DNA from: Hemicentrotus pulcherrimus
Taxonomy: Eukaryota > Echinodermata > Echinoidea > Camarodonta > Strongylocentrotidae
Assembly (NCBI GenBank): GCA_003118195.1
Contig: BEXV01000382.1
Location: forward strand, 1-64,000
Direction of reading: 5' to 3'
Length of the DNA: 64,000 nt
Part shown: in pieces, positions 49,522 through 63,360 of the stretch
Numbering within the stretch: position 1 is the first letter of the stretch
Layout of the letters: each line of letters begins with the position of its first letter
Translations under genes and position numbers: made by a program
The notes under the pieces: generated by a model
The model's input: the letters and a program-made list of their open reading frames with translations, nothing else
The model's database searches: none
What the model was told of the DNA's origin: nothing

Positions 49522-51957
49522 TTGGCCCACACCACATAGTAGACTCGTTCTAAATGCACACTATTCGACCACTGCTCATGATAAACCATGATGGAACATG
49601 AAATTCATTTTTTCTCAATCTCATTCAAATAAATCTTGTTTTAATTTAATGATTATCTCCATTCTAATATCATGATACAAAATGACAAGAATAGAAGGAG
49701 AATAGTGTAAAAGAAACTTTGATTTAACACTGACTGACTTATCACATGATGAAGAGTGCCAAGCACAGGCAGATACAGGCATTACACAAGAAACCATCAT
49801 CTTCATCGTCTTATCATTGCTGGATATAAGTCAAATTAAGTTTCTGGAGAACAAAATTGGACCGTTTAACCCACTGTAAAAGATTTGATTTGATTTTGTG
49901 TAGAATCGCAAATTGCATAGGTTGTAGCTCAAGTTATCAAGTTGGTGTTGGTATACAACAAGTTAAAGAAGTATTCTTTTAAGTCTCTGAATTTCTCCTC
50001 AACTTACAAAGTTGGCGTTTAGAATGGCAGACGATTACCATACAAGACATGCCTAAATACACCTAAAAGGGCCTTATGACTAAGCCTTACCAGCACCCCC
50101 ACCCATTGTGGTTTGAAGATGAAGCTAAGATGAAACTTCCGGACCTGATCAATATTCTACCTACCACCTCTCTCTCTATCTATACACAGCCTACAAAATA
50201 GAAAGTGGATTCTGAAGAGGTTTTGACGAGGTCGAATAGGAAACGGGATTCTTTTAGAATATTCAGTGCGTTTGAAGAATTATGCTCCCTCTTTAATCCA
50301 CCCAGAAGCACCTGTAAGATGAGCATTCTATTGATTTTCTAAGGTTATACGTTATGACTTAAAGGTGCCCCCACCTCCCCACCCCTTTGTGTTGTATTAC
50401 CTCCATCTCTGTCTTACCTGATAATGTTTTGACATGGTAGTTTTGGTTTAAAATATAACAGTACAATAAAATATCCCAAACAGTTTTAAGAAAACATAGT
50501 AACATTACTACAAGAAGGGAAAAATGATACTATTTTGAACAAGATTAACAGGAATTCTACACCTACTTGTACCATCATGCAAGTAACCCATATAGTCTTG
50601 CTACCCATCACCTTCAAGCATTGTTTAAAGAATGATTTTTAACTTTGTCTGATATATGTATAACTATAATGCTTCCTTCCTTCATCATCAATGTCTTAGT
50701 AGTCTTCATCGCCTTTTGTCATTTTTCTGTATGTTCATCACTTCATATTTCCTTTACCTATCAATAAAAAAATTAATATAATGTTGTACTTCCTCTCACA
50801 GTGCCTTGTACCCCTTGAATATAAAGTGTAATTCTTGTTATATCGGAGTATCACCATTTAACCTGAAGTTGAGGAGCAATCAATGATTCTTAGTATGCCT
50901 ACCTGACATAGGTCATGGCATATAAACTTACCGGTAATCAGATATTGAATGGATTTATCATTTGACTTCACTATTAGATACTCCCAAATGTCAATGCTCT
51001 CCAATGAACGATATTGGTAATCTCAAAAAACATATCTTGCTTAATACAAAACAAGCATGATTATCAAAACTTTTCTCCCTAGGTGAGTGAAATTAGAGCC
51101 AGTTGTCTTAAATGGCACTATCAAATTACATCAAAATAAATCTTTTCTTACTAATCTCAAATAACAAGTGCATAGGGTTGTTAAATCTGTTAGTCCTACA
51201 TGTAGGCCTATATGGTATGAGTAATACGCCACCAATGATCATTTGATCTTTTGCACTGCAAGGGCAATAAAATGTCGCAAAATCAATTTGAGTAAACAAG
51301 TTTTTATAGCTAAGACCACTTTGTAATATGTAAGCAAATGGTTCAATATATATTTTTTGTAGCTTATATTTATTGCTACATTACACTTCAACAATATTTA
51401 GTCATGTCGTTATCAAGTGACTGTCCTGCACAAATCCCATATTCTTAAGATTTCATTAAATCTTCTTATTTGTGGAAGGATCGAGAGAGGCATTTCCTGG
51501 AAATAAGGGTAGCCTGTATGTTTGAGTAAAATGTGGGGTTTTCCCTTCAACAATGTCACAACTTCCAAGGGATGAAGCAACCTGGAGAAAAGCCAACCCA
51601 CTTGAGCAAATGTTGGTTAAAATTTGGATTTTTTTTTTTGAGAAAGAGTAAGTCTGCAGAGTCAGAAGATGTCAAAGTTGCAATACCCATCTAAGGCAAA
51701 TGGCCTTGAACTGAAAAGATCATCATGAAAAGTACAAGATTCTTTAGTCCCTGGATTTTTCATGTTGCAATGGACTGTTCCATCTTTGAAATATGAACTG
51801 ACATTATGTGATGCAATATCCTGTTAATAATATTTTGATAAGCTTAAATATGCTTTGCTGAAAGAACTGTATGCCACTGACTCTGATCTGCCAATACTAG
51901 ATAGAACAGAACTAGAAGGTGTCCTACCCTTGACTAGTCGGTAGGCTTGTACCATTC

Positions 51958-52484
51958 ATACTCTTTTCACACTGGTTTTGCTTAACCCCGTACTTTGCTA
52001 AGCCCCGTACTATCCTTAACCCCAGACTATTTTTTTTGGCTTTTCACACTCGCTGTTTGTAGTCCAGTACTAGCAGCTATTCCCGAATAAGAAAATTCAA
52101 GCTGTTCGCACTGCGATTCGTTAACCCCGGATATCGTGAATGTTATGATAGGAAATACTTCGCATCTGGCCAGCTGCGATACGCTCCATTGCATAGTACC
52201 GGACTATTTTTCGTTTCTGTTCACATTCATTTGCTTAGCACCGCAATTGCGGGGTTAGCAGGAGTTAGCACCACAATTGCGGAGTTAGCCCTGCTATTTT
52301 GCAGGGTTAGTTAACCCCGTACTATAGGTGGGGTTAGCCAACTTTAGCCCACTTTGGTAAAAACCAGTCTGAACAGAAAGTGGAATAGGCTTAACCCCGT
52401 ACTATAGGTGGGGCTAAGACCCCCCCCCCTAACCCCATCTATAGTACCGGGTTAAGCAAAATATTGCCAGTGTGAAAACAGTAT
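51958..52484. mobile_element. 527-bp TIR element with internal palindromic repeats
   Basis: The ends ATACTCTTTTCACACTGG and ATACTGTTTTCACACTGG (inverse) are followed by TTTTGCTTAACCC[CG]GTACT on both sides, giving TIRs of about 40 bp. Inside, 'ttaaccccgtactataggtg' occurs twice (from 52311 and 52391), and two units around CCGCAATTGCGG-type palindromes occur at about 52234-52288. No clear target-site duplication and no coding frame. A hAT-like origin is possible but unproven. Confidence 0.78.
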
Positions 52485-53936
52485 CAGAAGACCTAGAGCA
52501 TTCTGGAACGGCAACTGCCTTGGTACAACACAATCCCAGAGTCCCTGGGGGCCCAATGGTGCCTAACTGATGATTGCAGTCTGGGAACTATTACCTGGGC
52601 ACTTAAGGACCTGGTCCATATAATCTTGTTACAACCAGAGTACCGACTAACTGACTAACTCGTAGGTCTGATAACAAGCTGAAGACAGGAGAGCTGGGAC
52701 CTTTTTAATCTTACAACAATAGACTAAGGAGAAAAGGATCGACCCGCATAACCATTATGAAAGGAATTACATGGACTTGACATTATGTACATCTGAGGGG
52801 CTCCCTGCAGTGTTCTGAATGAAAGGGGGCAGAGAAAGTGCCCATGAATAAGGATAGAGGCACTATTCAGGCCACTTTCAGGAAAACACTCAAAACAAAT
52901 AAGAGGATTATGGATATTAAGGCAAAAGGGTTGTAAGAATCAGAAAATGACCTAAATTTGGCAACCAGTAGTTTGAAACCATATACTTGTATCTTATTAC
53001 GTGATATGCATGTACGGATACTGTTACCGCTTGATGTGATAAGTCATAAGCCCCTTCTATATGCGGGTCACACTTGAAACAGGCTAGGTCAGGTCATATT
53101 AGGAGCTGACAAGGATTAAATCAAGACTTCTGTAAAACTAGAAACTTTTGTATGAATAAGTGTTTGTGAAATTTTTGAGTGTTTCAAGTTCGAAAGTTTC
53201 ATGCTACAATAACTGTATCCCAACCAATACAATACAAAGGTTTCATCAATGTGTGTCTTGCAATAAATATTGCGCTTGCTAAAGAAATTATTCCCTTACA
53301 TATTTGACAGTGTAAGTCCAGACTCAACCCTTCTGAAACCAATCATGAAAACGGTATTACACTTGCAAATGAAGTAATCCAGATCTCTTGTCTTTTCAAA
53401 TTTTCTATTAAAGCAGACCCCCCCCCCTTTCCACGAGGAGCTAATTCAAAAGGTATCTACCAAAGACTTTATAAAAGTTCTAAAGATGGTCCAGAATAAA
53501 AGTTCTCTCTAAGGTACTGGATTGTATCATTATTATCATATCACTGAAAATGAATACAATATCAGACATGCACCCTGATCTTTAAAAAAAATATAAAAAA
53601 TAAACAATCTAAAATAGTTTCCTTAATGAGGAGCCAACTCAAAAGATCTACTTCCAGGACTCAAAAAGTAAGTTCTAAAGAAGGTCCAGGATCTGGGCAG
53701 AAGCTTTTTTGTCCGAAGGAGGAACAAGATAAGAACTTGATTGAAAGGTGAGGATAAGACTGCCCTTGCAATTAAAGCCATTGATAATCTCAGATGGGGA
53801 TAGTAGGCTTAAAATAGAGATTAAGAACTTGTGAAGAGAACCCTAGATGAGGTGAGAATAGGTGTGTTGATAAACAGCTGACAGAATGTGGATCCAAAGA
53901 ACTGAATATATAGGATTACTCATTCATTGAATTAGG

Positions 53937-53954
53937 NNNNNNNNNNNNNNNNNN
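53937..53954. other. assembly gap (18 N)
   Basis: Short N run followed by a poly-G tract. A single N also occurs at 19860 after poly-G. Confidence 0.99.
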
Positions 53955-56900
53955 GGGGGGGGTCTGTGTCTGTATTATCAACCTTATATATAACATGTAA
54001 ATTTGAGCTAAGGTAAAAGAAACCCAAACGACAAATGGAACAGTTTGGGGATGCATTTCTGTGATTTGGTATACAAATATTTGTATACAAGTTATTTGAT
54101 AAAGACATTATTCATTTAGTCAATCACAGAGGGACAGGGTGCATAATTTCAGTTTTTAAAGCTTTATACATTAAACTAAAGGAAAAAAAAATTAGGTACA
54201 TGAAACCTTTTGACATATTTTATAGACCATATCACTGAACAGTTATAATTCCAACAGAAGTACATTTCTGTTAGAAGCTAAAAAAAAAAAGAAGTGAAAA
54301 TCAAGTTGTAGTGTGATACTACTCATCATAAATAGAAAGTCATTTGATGCTGTGAAAGTGACAAATTTATGAAGAGACGTAATTTAAAAGTGAGTCGAAA
54401 GTTCCTCATTTTCATCCTAATAAATTAGGAAAGTGAGATACAAATTGGAAAGAATGCTAAGAGTAAAAACGGATACACTCCAAAAACTTCTTGATTGTCA
54501 TATTCTATTCCACCTGATTTAGCCCAGGTTTTTAACAAGTTGCAAGCACATGTATTACAATAACGTAACAATTATTTGTTTTTTGAACAGTGTGGTGGGA
54601 GTATTTTGACAAATCAACATGCTATCCCATTTCAACCATAACCATGCACACAAACAACCACTAATAAGAAAAAAATCCTCAATTTGGCAAAGAAAAGAGA
54701 AAAAGGGTGATTTAATAGGTTCTTTGTTTACAGGGCAATGAAAATAAGTGCAATGCCAGTAAAAGTCAATGTTAACCGATCATCCTGAACAGTGTGGTTT
54801 TCAGGCAAGTATTTGTTACAAAACTAGTTTGGATTTGGGGGGCGTTTTGTCACATAAAGACTGGCAAGGGATTCTGGCTATTGTTCCCTGCAATGCTAAT
54901 GGAACGTGGGGACTTATGATATATCCGGCCAAGCCTATACAATTGTTCTGGTTCAAAATGAGGTTACATGTTGGAGAAAAACAATTTCACAAATGCACGA
55001 GAAGGACTAACCATTTCAAATACCTAATTATTCTTTCTTTGTCATTGGTACTCTGGTGAGTGTCACATCTGGGTTATGTAGATAGGTCATACAAGATATT
55101 TTGGGATGAATAGAAAAAGAATGCCAATTAGGTACATTTCTACTTGTAATTCCTATCCCACTCATTTCACTTCACAAAAACCAAGTAATGACAATAACTA
55201 TGACACAAAGTTTATAAAAAAACAAATAAAACATGCGCCAACCTATTTCAATATAGACCTCATTGATAGGGGGTATGTGGCAATGTAAGGATGTTCCAAA
55301 GTAATGTCTATGGGCACCTTAGCTGTACAGTTTTTTCAATTTTCTTCTTTTTTACCCTGAATGATAATAATTATTATGATAAGTATTACGAAACAAAAGC
55401 TTACAAATCCAAAAAAAATATGCCAGACTCATTCAAACCCTACCATAGTTTAATATAGCATTGGTATATTATAGCAATAGAGAATATGTTTCACTTATTC
55501 TGAAGTTTCCTTTGACAAAATTTATAAAGCTAACAATTGGTATTTTATTAATAACTCAAGTCAAATTGCTCTACCTTACATACAAGCAGCATGCAAGTTC
55601 AATAATTTTAATATGATAAAAAATATTCCCTGTACAATATCAGAAAATCTTATACTTCATTCACAATCACATATAGAATGAAAATAAATGCACAGAGAGT
55701 ATTAAAAACGGAATTTAAAAAAAAGTATTTTCTGAACCTCTGACTGCAATTTCTGAATTGGTACACGTTCAATGACCAATATTAGTTCATTCACTGTACC
55801 CAACCACTTGTTTTTTCCGAGCTAAACTGAATTATGGATTCAACTCATAAAAAGGTCAACAATTTCAGTAATACCACAATACATTGCTGTCGTCTGCTTG
55901 ATATTAGAGACCAACAGGAAAAGGCAAATTTGACCAAATGTCATAAAAAGAGGTTTCAAGTATTACTGAATCTATATAACTTTTGGAGGGGATTAATTAG
56001 AGCAGTATTGTGATCTGCAATACGAAGCATCTCAATCTGACAAACAGTTCGAGTGGCTGCTTGCAGCTGCTAGCTAGTCTAATACCCCACCTCCTTTGTC
56101 TGCTGATATATGTAATGAGGCAAGTTTATTGGGGGATTTTTTGTCCTTACATATATTACCAAGAGTGCAGATAAATAAATGTTATCACCATATATAAGCA
56201 TTATTTTCTATGTTATTTGATTTGATCCAAGCTTTCATAGGAAGGACATCCCGGTAGAACCTACTAAGCCTTGATGTCTATAACATATAGGACAAAATAT
56301 ATTGGATGTACCCAATTACAAGTCTGTTGATACTATATGGAACCCTATATTTTTTGTTGTTGAATGAGCTGAAATAACTGTCTAAAGGTCTAGAGTTAGG
56401 ACCGTTAATATCTAAATCTACAGTAATGCAGGAAACTATAAAGACAAATTAAACATCTTTCACAATATCCTTAAAACATAATCGTAAACGACAGTAAAAT
56501 TAGACATGTTCCAAAACACCATCATATTGAGAAAAAAATCAGGGTTGAATATAGCTGTGGCTTCAGTTTTCCCCCCATTTTATTTTCATTAACTAGAACT
56601 TTGAATAGTCAGTTGAATCTCATTAGTCTCTTTTTAGTATGGTTAAATTAAGATGCAATCTAGAATAGATTTTGCATCCGTGCTAAAACGATACCTTGTG
56701 ACACCATGCTCACCCTAAGAGGTATCCAAATATATAATCATTCCGAAATATTTCATCTTGCTATTGAGGATAAGTTGGGAGTAATATCTGTGCCTGACAT
56801 ACCAGAATAGATAAATAGAGCACTTTTTTAATTACATTACATTTTCCTTGGAATATTGCCCAAGAATCAATTAAATAGGGGAAGGTAACACAATTGACTT

Positions 56901-59900
56901 TATTACCCTTGTGCTTAATTAATGCTTGGAGACTTTGGTCTAAGGATTAATCTATCTGCGGTAAAATAATGATAGTTTCAGGCATAATTAGTATTAAATT
57001 CTAGGTCAGAAAACAACAAGCAAAAAGGAAAATGCACAGAAGTTATTTGTAGCATATAAGGCGACCATTTAAAGAAATAAGATTGAAAATTAAAACAAGT
57101 AAAAATAGGATAACAATGAAGAATGGAATATTGACTTCAATAAAAATTAGATTTGACTGTCATTTGTTAATGTTTGTTGATGCTTATCTTACATAACTGC
57201 TACAAATGATAAAACACAAATATTGGACCTTGGGCTTTGAGTCTTATCCACAGGACTCTTCACAGTACTCAACAGTGAGGGAAAATGCCTTAATTACAGA
57301 GGGCACTATCTACTTGGTTTTAAACAAGAACTTCTTGGATATAAGACAAACCTGCCCTATCACCAAGCCACAATGCTTCCGGCCTTCAAAGATTGATGCA
57401 GTTTAGACAATAGTACTTCTTTTTCACTAAATAATCCCAAAATAGTACTGAATAGAAACCTTCTTCTTGCAAAGATAAATGTACATACATTTCTAACCTA
57501 AAATTGAACTTATTTCCATTCAAGCATTTGACTACTTTATATTTGTTGATTTTGAAATAGCTATAGATTTTACATCTAACAAATGACTGGTACCGTAACC
57601 TATGAGTAAAGTAAGTCTAATGTTTCTATTAAAAAAGAAGATAGGTTGATCACATGATGTGTTGTAAATGAAAAGCTAATATAATCATCACTTAGCACAG
57701 ATCTCCAAAGATTTCTCCAAGAAAAAAAAAATGTCTTTTGTGAATTCATCAATCAGATCTCGACTAATCCACTAATTGCCATGGTGATAGAGTTACTAAT
57801 CTTAAATTCTGCTGACAACTTCCTTAGCAAATTCTTAACTATGAAAAGAAACATCACTCTTCAAAATTTCCCATCAGAAATCTTTATCTATTGCACAACT
57901 ATTTCCTCCACAGGAATCACTAATGGAAGAGTTACAACTTTGTTATAATGATAGAAAATACTTTTTGACAGATATCATCTTGTTTCTACCCGGCGATCAG
58001 ACTATCAGAATTCATGGTATAGCTTTATGCTGAGAATTGTATACATCCATGAGTGCTATAAAGTAATTACCATTTTTTCTAGTCAGAACATCGTATAAGG
58101 AAATGTTGAACAACGAAACAATTGTTTCAGCGCCGTTTCAAACAAAAAATTGATTGAAAATCAGGGTCCCTCTAATCTGAACATTGTATCATACAAAAAT
58201 TATATAAGTGGGCAGGGCTTATCATGAGCGCACATTGATGATTGGCAAGCTTTTATGTCAGTTTACTTCTTCAAAATTAAATATACTAAGCTTCTTTATA
58301 CGATGGTGTATTCTAGTCTGAATGCTCCTTTTGCTGAGTAAAGATTCTTTGTGCAAAGTTTAGTATAATTTTTTTGTAGTCTAAACAGGCCTTCAGTCTC
58401 TTTTGCTTGGTTGATTTCATCATATGTCCAGGAAATGTTGATCATGTGATGCAATTTTCTGCAAGGTCATATTCTGACTTATCATGATTGCAAATCCATC
58501 ATAATTCAAGAGATGAAAACTGAGTGACTCAAAGATTTGGCGCATAAGATTGATTATCCAATGTTTTTAAAAAGATTTTCCATGTCTGGTGTACATAACA
58601 AAACCAAGAGATGTAATGAGAAAATATATTTACATATATGTTTACTAATCTTCATGCTATATCACTGGGGAATGAATCATTGTTGAATGATTTTAAATAA
58701 GGGCATTTAAATATTTAAAGAGAAGTCTATACTTTTAATCAATGTAAGTTTATTTCTCATGCTTTTAACTGGCAAGAACCTGCCCTTGAAAGTGAATGAT
58801 ATGCATATGAATTAAGAAAATGTCTTATTTTCCTTGGAAACAGCTATATGCATTTTTACAAATAATTTGTTCCTATAGAAGATATACATGTAATAGCAAA
58901 CTGAAATAAAATGCATAATTGTAGTATAGAAGAGTTTGAGGTATAAGCTACATTTGAGTTACATGGAAGGGGGTTAATGAATTATCACTATTGCACGGGC
59001 TTTATGAAGTAGCTGCTCAAGTATGGTGCCAGGAAACATGTTATATTGTCAAACAAAAAACAATGCTGAATACAAGAATGTACACTTAGATTAAACTAAT
59101 TTTCTGGCATACTAAGAACAAGTTGGCATGCATTGTAACAAATGCTTGGATAATGTTGAATAATCAATGCAAATCTGATTCATCTTTTTGTCATGTCATG
59201 AAGAAGCAATCAAGGTGAGGGAAAGGTTCCGTGACACATGGGTGTGGTGACAATTGCTCTGTGATGAATTCCCTAAACGAGCCAAATTCACTACCTCAAC
59301 CCCTTAAACTCAGACTAAACTTGATTACCAGCTTTGATGTTTGGGGTTCTATGTTGCTATATTTATTATAATTAAAATATGTGCTTCAAATATTGATGTT
59401 GCAAGTTTAGATACACTTTAAATTTACATATCAGTGACTAGAGAGGGGACCAGTTGATGCACCTGTACGTACACACACAGAATACGGCTCACACAGAACC
59501 CAAGTCTGACTTGAGTAGTATGCGTCAGACTTGGGTTCCATACTTCCTTATCCTTTTTTCTTCTTAATATTCTTAACCACTAGCCCATATATTGCAAGGT
59601 AAAGTCTTTTGGAGGTTCATTTCATATATTCTGACTTGAAGACAATAGGGTGGATTCACAATTCACAGTGCACCCCTTAACTGCGACAGTCCAATTTTTC
59701 AACCAGTGCAGCTCAGCAAAATGCTAGCCACCGATCGCAATGACCAAAATGTGTAAATTCATTAAATGGGACTGATTGTTCTGATATCATCATATAGTTT
59801 TAAATTGAATCCGAATGTCAAAACCCACCTACCGATATTGATTCTGACTAAAAAGAAGTTGCCTGATTTTGGACGAAATCAATACATTTCGTCATTTTTG

Positions 59901-60034
59901 GACAAAAAAAGTGACAAACCATATTGATGTTTAAAGGCCGAATTAACTACTTCAGCCAGAAGGGATTAGACCGCCCAGCGAGCCATCAAGGTCACTGTGA
60001 CAGGTGGCTATCTCATTAACTCAGCTCTCATTTA

Positions 60035-60135
60035 ACATAAGAAAAAGAGGATCATGGGGGACCAACAGGCACCGATTGGGGAAGNACATAAGAAAAAGAG
60101 GATCATGGGGGACCAACAGGCACCGATTGGGGAAG
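60035..60135. repeat. exact 50-bp duplication around a single N (assembly join)
   Basis: 60035-60084 and 60086-60135 are identical and are separated by one N at 60085. This is the pattern of two contigs joined without merging their overlap, so the second copy is probably an artefact. Confidence 0.85.
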
Positions 60136-61570
60136 TTTTCTATATAGAGGGAGCAAGTAGCTACAAGTAGGACAGTGTGCCTTTAAGGGGGTTAATTTGA
60201 CCACTTTTTCTAGCAACAGGGCACATTTTTACATAGAATAGGCCCATCAAATTAACAACGATTGGAAAATGACCCCCTGACCAAAAGTGACTATAATGGT
60301 CGGTTTAGCCAAAAAGTGGCCAAGATGACCAAAACGCAAAAATTCCCCATCAAACTTTCTGATTGGATCTCCTTATCTCCTAGGGTAAACAAGTACAACA
60401 ATGCAGGAGCTGATATTTTTGTCAACTTTTTCCCATAACGCATCACTTGGAATCGACTAAACACTGGTTTCACTAGATGGCGCGGATGATTGTGTTCTAT
60501 AACCATGATCCTATCCTAAAACTTAATTGCATCCATAACTCTAATCTTACATTCATGGAAAATATAAATACTAGACCAAATGTAGCCAGAGCAAGTGTTG
60601 AAACATCATATGAAGCGTCAGGATAAGATTGCGTTGAGTGATTAACGTGTGCCCAATTCAAGTTTTATGTCCACTAATTGGGAAGGGATAGACTCAAGTG
60701 AAAAAACAATGGACAGACTTGACATTCAAGAAAGACGGTGACCTTTTGAGCAATCAATGTACATGTATTCCTGGACACGAAGCCAGCCAGCGACTACTTT
60801 CATATATCTGAACACAGGTTGATTTATCAGCCAAGACTCCTGGCTAAATCAAAGCTTTCACCAATTCAATTAAAACCCCTCTTACAGTGGGTAGTGATAT
60901 ATCTGCACTTGACAGGTATATTGAGACCAAGTCTGCATTCACATAGCACATTTAATCCTGATTTTCTTGTTTTCAAGACTCAAGGGGCATGATCACATTA
61001 TTCACGTCTTGAAGAACTATAGTGCCCACTGCCCACTATCTTTTTCATTTTCACAATCAATATCCCTGAATTCAACAAGAACGTAATCCCTTTTTACATT
61101 AAAGGACATTTTCCTTAAAATCATATACTATTTATAAAAAAAAGGTAAACATTTAAGGGGGACTTGTTTACTTATCTTAACGTTGGCAATGAAATTGAGC
61201 CCCCACCCCCTCTCATAACATGTCATGACAAAAATATGTCACTGAAAACAAATATACTGGGGCATAATTTTGGTTTCTAACAGAAACTTAAATGGTTGAA
61301 CCATCATGTCTAAATAATCATACACAGTGTACTCTCCAGTCTTTATTTCATGTTTTAACTATTCACCTCTCTTTTTGGTCGACATATGTGATCCTTGACA
61401 ACTCACCTGTAATTACTTTGCTATATACATTTATAACTATTGGACTTTGCTCAACACAATATAATTACATATAGTGTCCACTGTACAAACTGACCAGATA
61501 CTACTTCAAAAAACCTATGCAGCAAGCATTATTAGGGGAAGGGTGGAGAATTACTGAGGAAACAAAAACA

Positions 61571-61583
61571 TTGACCCCCCCCC

Positions 61584-61617
<34 letters not shown>
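61571..61617. repeat. C-run followed by A33 homopolymer
   Basis: About ten C then 33 A. Such homopolymers are length-unreliable in assemblies. Confidence 0.9.
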
Positions 61618-61619
<2 letters not shown>

Positions 61620-61958
61620 AAAATAATAATGACAATGATAATAACAAACACTTATTTTATTAAAAACTAGAATAGACAATTCGATAAGGAAAGAGGAAAA
61701 AAAGAACTTGAATATTTGGAAAAAAATAAAATAAATCAGAGGATGATCGAGAAGGAAAGAAGAAATTTGAAAATCCTGATATCATGTGGAAGGCAAACAA
61801 AAGAAAATGCATAAGTAACAGAAGCAAGAAAAGTAAAATGATCAAAATATCATCTGATGATTGAGTGCCAGAAGAGCTTCACATAGAGTTGCCTCCCTAA
61901 TGTCTTTTAAAGATAAACATACAAGACAACCAAACAGCAGGAGAAAATTTGATCAGGG

Positions 61959-62275
61959 GGGTGTTTCACAAAAATCCTATGTCAAACTTAGCTCTAAGTT
62001 GGACATTAATGTTATGGAGAGCCATTTGTAGCCCTACAATAAAATATATTCAAAAGTAAATTCAAGTCAAGATTTTAGACTTTTCATATATTCCACATCA
62101 ACTTGATTAAGATCATGAAATCTCCTTCATAATAGACAATATGAATGATTTGTTTCAACATTTTATGCCTTTAAACATAACTTTTACAAAATACTTTCAA
62201 AGATGGTAATGGATTTTCATAATTGTTAAGTCCAACTTAGAAATAAGTTTGACTTAGGATCTTCGTGAAACACCC
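61959..62275. mobile_element. 317-bp TIR element (GGGTGTTTCAC ends)
   Basis: The left end GGGTGTTTCACAAAAATCCT and right end (inverse) GGGTGTTTCACGAAGATCCT continue through TCAAACTTA and TCTAAGTTGGAC on both sides, giving imperfect TIRs of about 45 bp. The interior is AT-rich and non-coding. I cannot see a convincing target-site duplication, so the superfamily is unassigned. Confidence 0.78.
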
Positions 62276-63276
62276 TCCAAATCTAGCATGCTGCATAAGG
62301 CGAAATAATTAAAACAAACATAAGGGGCACGTAGAGCAAATGGAGAAGGAAACAAGCGGGTCTGGAGAATTTCACCTTGATGTATTACAAGATGGAGAGT
62401 GTATTACATAATTAAAACAAATCCTCCTTCAAAGATACCGTAAATAACTCTAACTCGGGCTACAATTGCACGGTTAATCATTGAACACACTCCTTATTAA
62501 AGAGGGACCAATTCTCAAATATTGACTTAAGAGCGTGTGACAGAGAGCGAGGAAACAAAATCTGAAATTCGACCGCCAAAATGTCAAGTGTTGGTGCAGA
62601 TGATCTGATCAGTGGGCTGGGTTTTTGTGTCAAGGTGATTAATTGAAGGGTTAATATTTGAGTTAGCATGGATGTTGGTGTAGCTTGAAATAATATTGAA
62701 AGGAAGGGACCCCGAGGCCCTATTTAGGGTATGAATCAAAGATCGTTGTCTCTACCATGTATTTGAAACCATCTATTCATCTAATTTGGTAACAAACCTT
62801 AATAGCCCAAGTGGTATTCATCCTTTTTAGTTTCATCTCACTTGGCTAGGTTTACATAAGCTAACTACACTACTGTATTTCAGGGTAGAATTGGAGCAAG
62901 TAAATTCTATGATTTCAGTAATATGGAGTGAAAAGTAATCCCATTTAGTTCTAATATAATACTTAAAGTGAATACATGATTAAAAAGAAAGTATTCAGCA
63001 CAATAGTCAGAGAAGCAAGAAAACTAAACCACAAAGACAATAAATGTATCAAAAAGTCTTTCTCCATTCTAAACAATAGCCCAATAAGGGAAATCATATT
63101 GAATAAAGGCTAACATTGTGATGTGTATATTATGTTAATAAAGTTCTGTTTATAAGAGGCAAATGTTAATTTCCACTATGACAATAATTAAATTGCTATC
63201 AGATCATTGAATGTTTGCTATTGTCATAGCAACGAAATGTGGTGGAAAGATAAGGAGAAATTGAGTGGAAAGGATA

Positions 63277-63319
63277 AAAGAGAGTGAGAGAGAGTGAGAG
63301 AAAGAGAATGAGAGAGAGT

Positions 63320-63355
<36 letters not shown>
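63277..63355. repeat. GA-rich microsatellite near right edge
   Basis: (GAGAGAGTGA)-type then pure GA. It supplies the Arg/Glu-rich start of the plus-strand open frame 63318-63785, which is therefore not credible. Confidence 0.92.

Positions 63356-63360
<5 letters not shown>

Noticed and set aside
54769..55059. 96-residue plus-strand open frame
   Set aside because: No domain recognised; length is within chance for 64 kb of AT-rich DNA.
59937..60187. Possible TTAA-flanked element (ttaaaggc...gcctttaa)
   Set aside because: Only about eight bases of inverted similarity, and the interval includes the assembly duplication at 60085.
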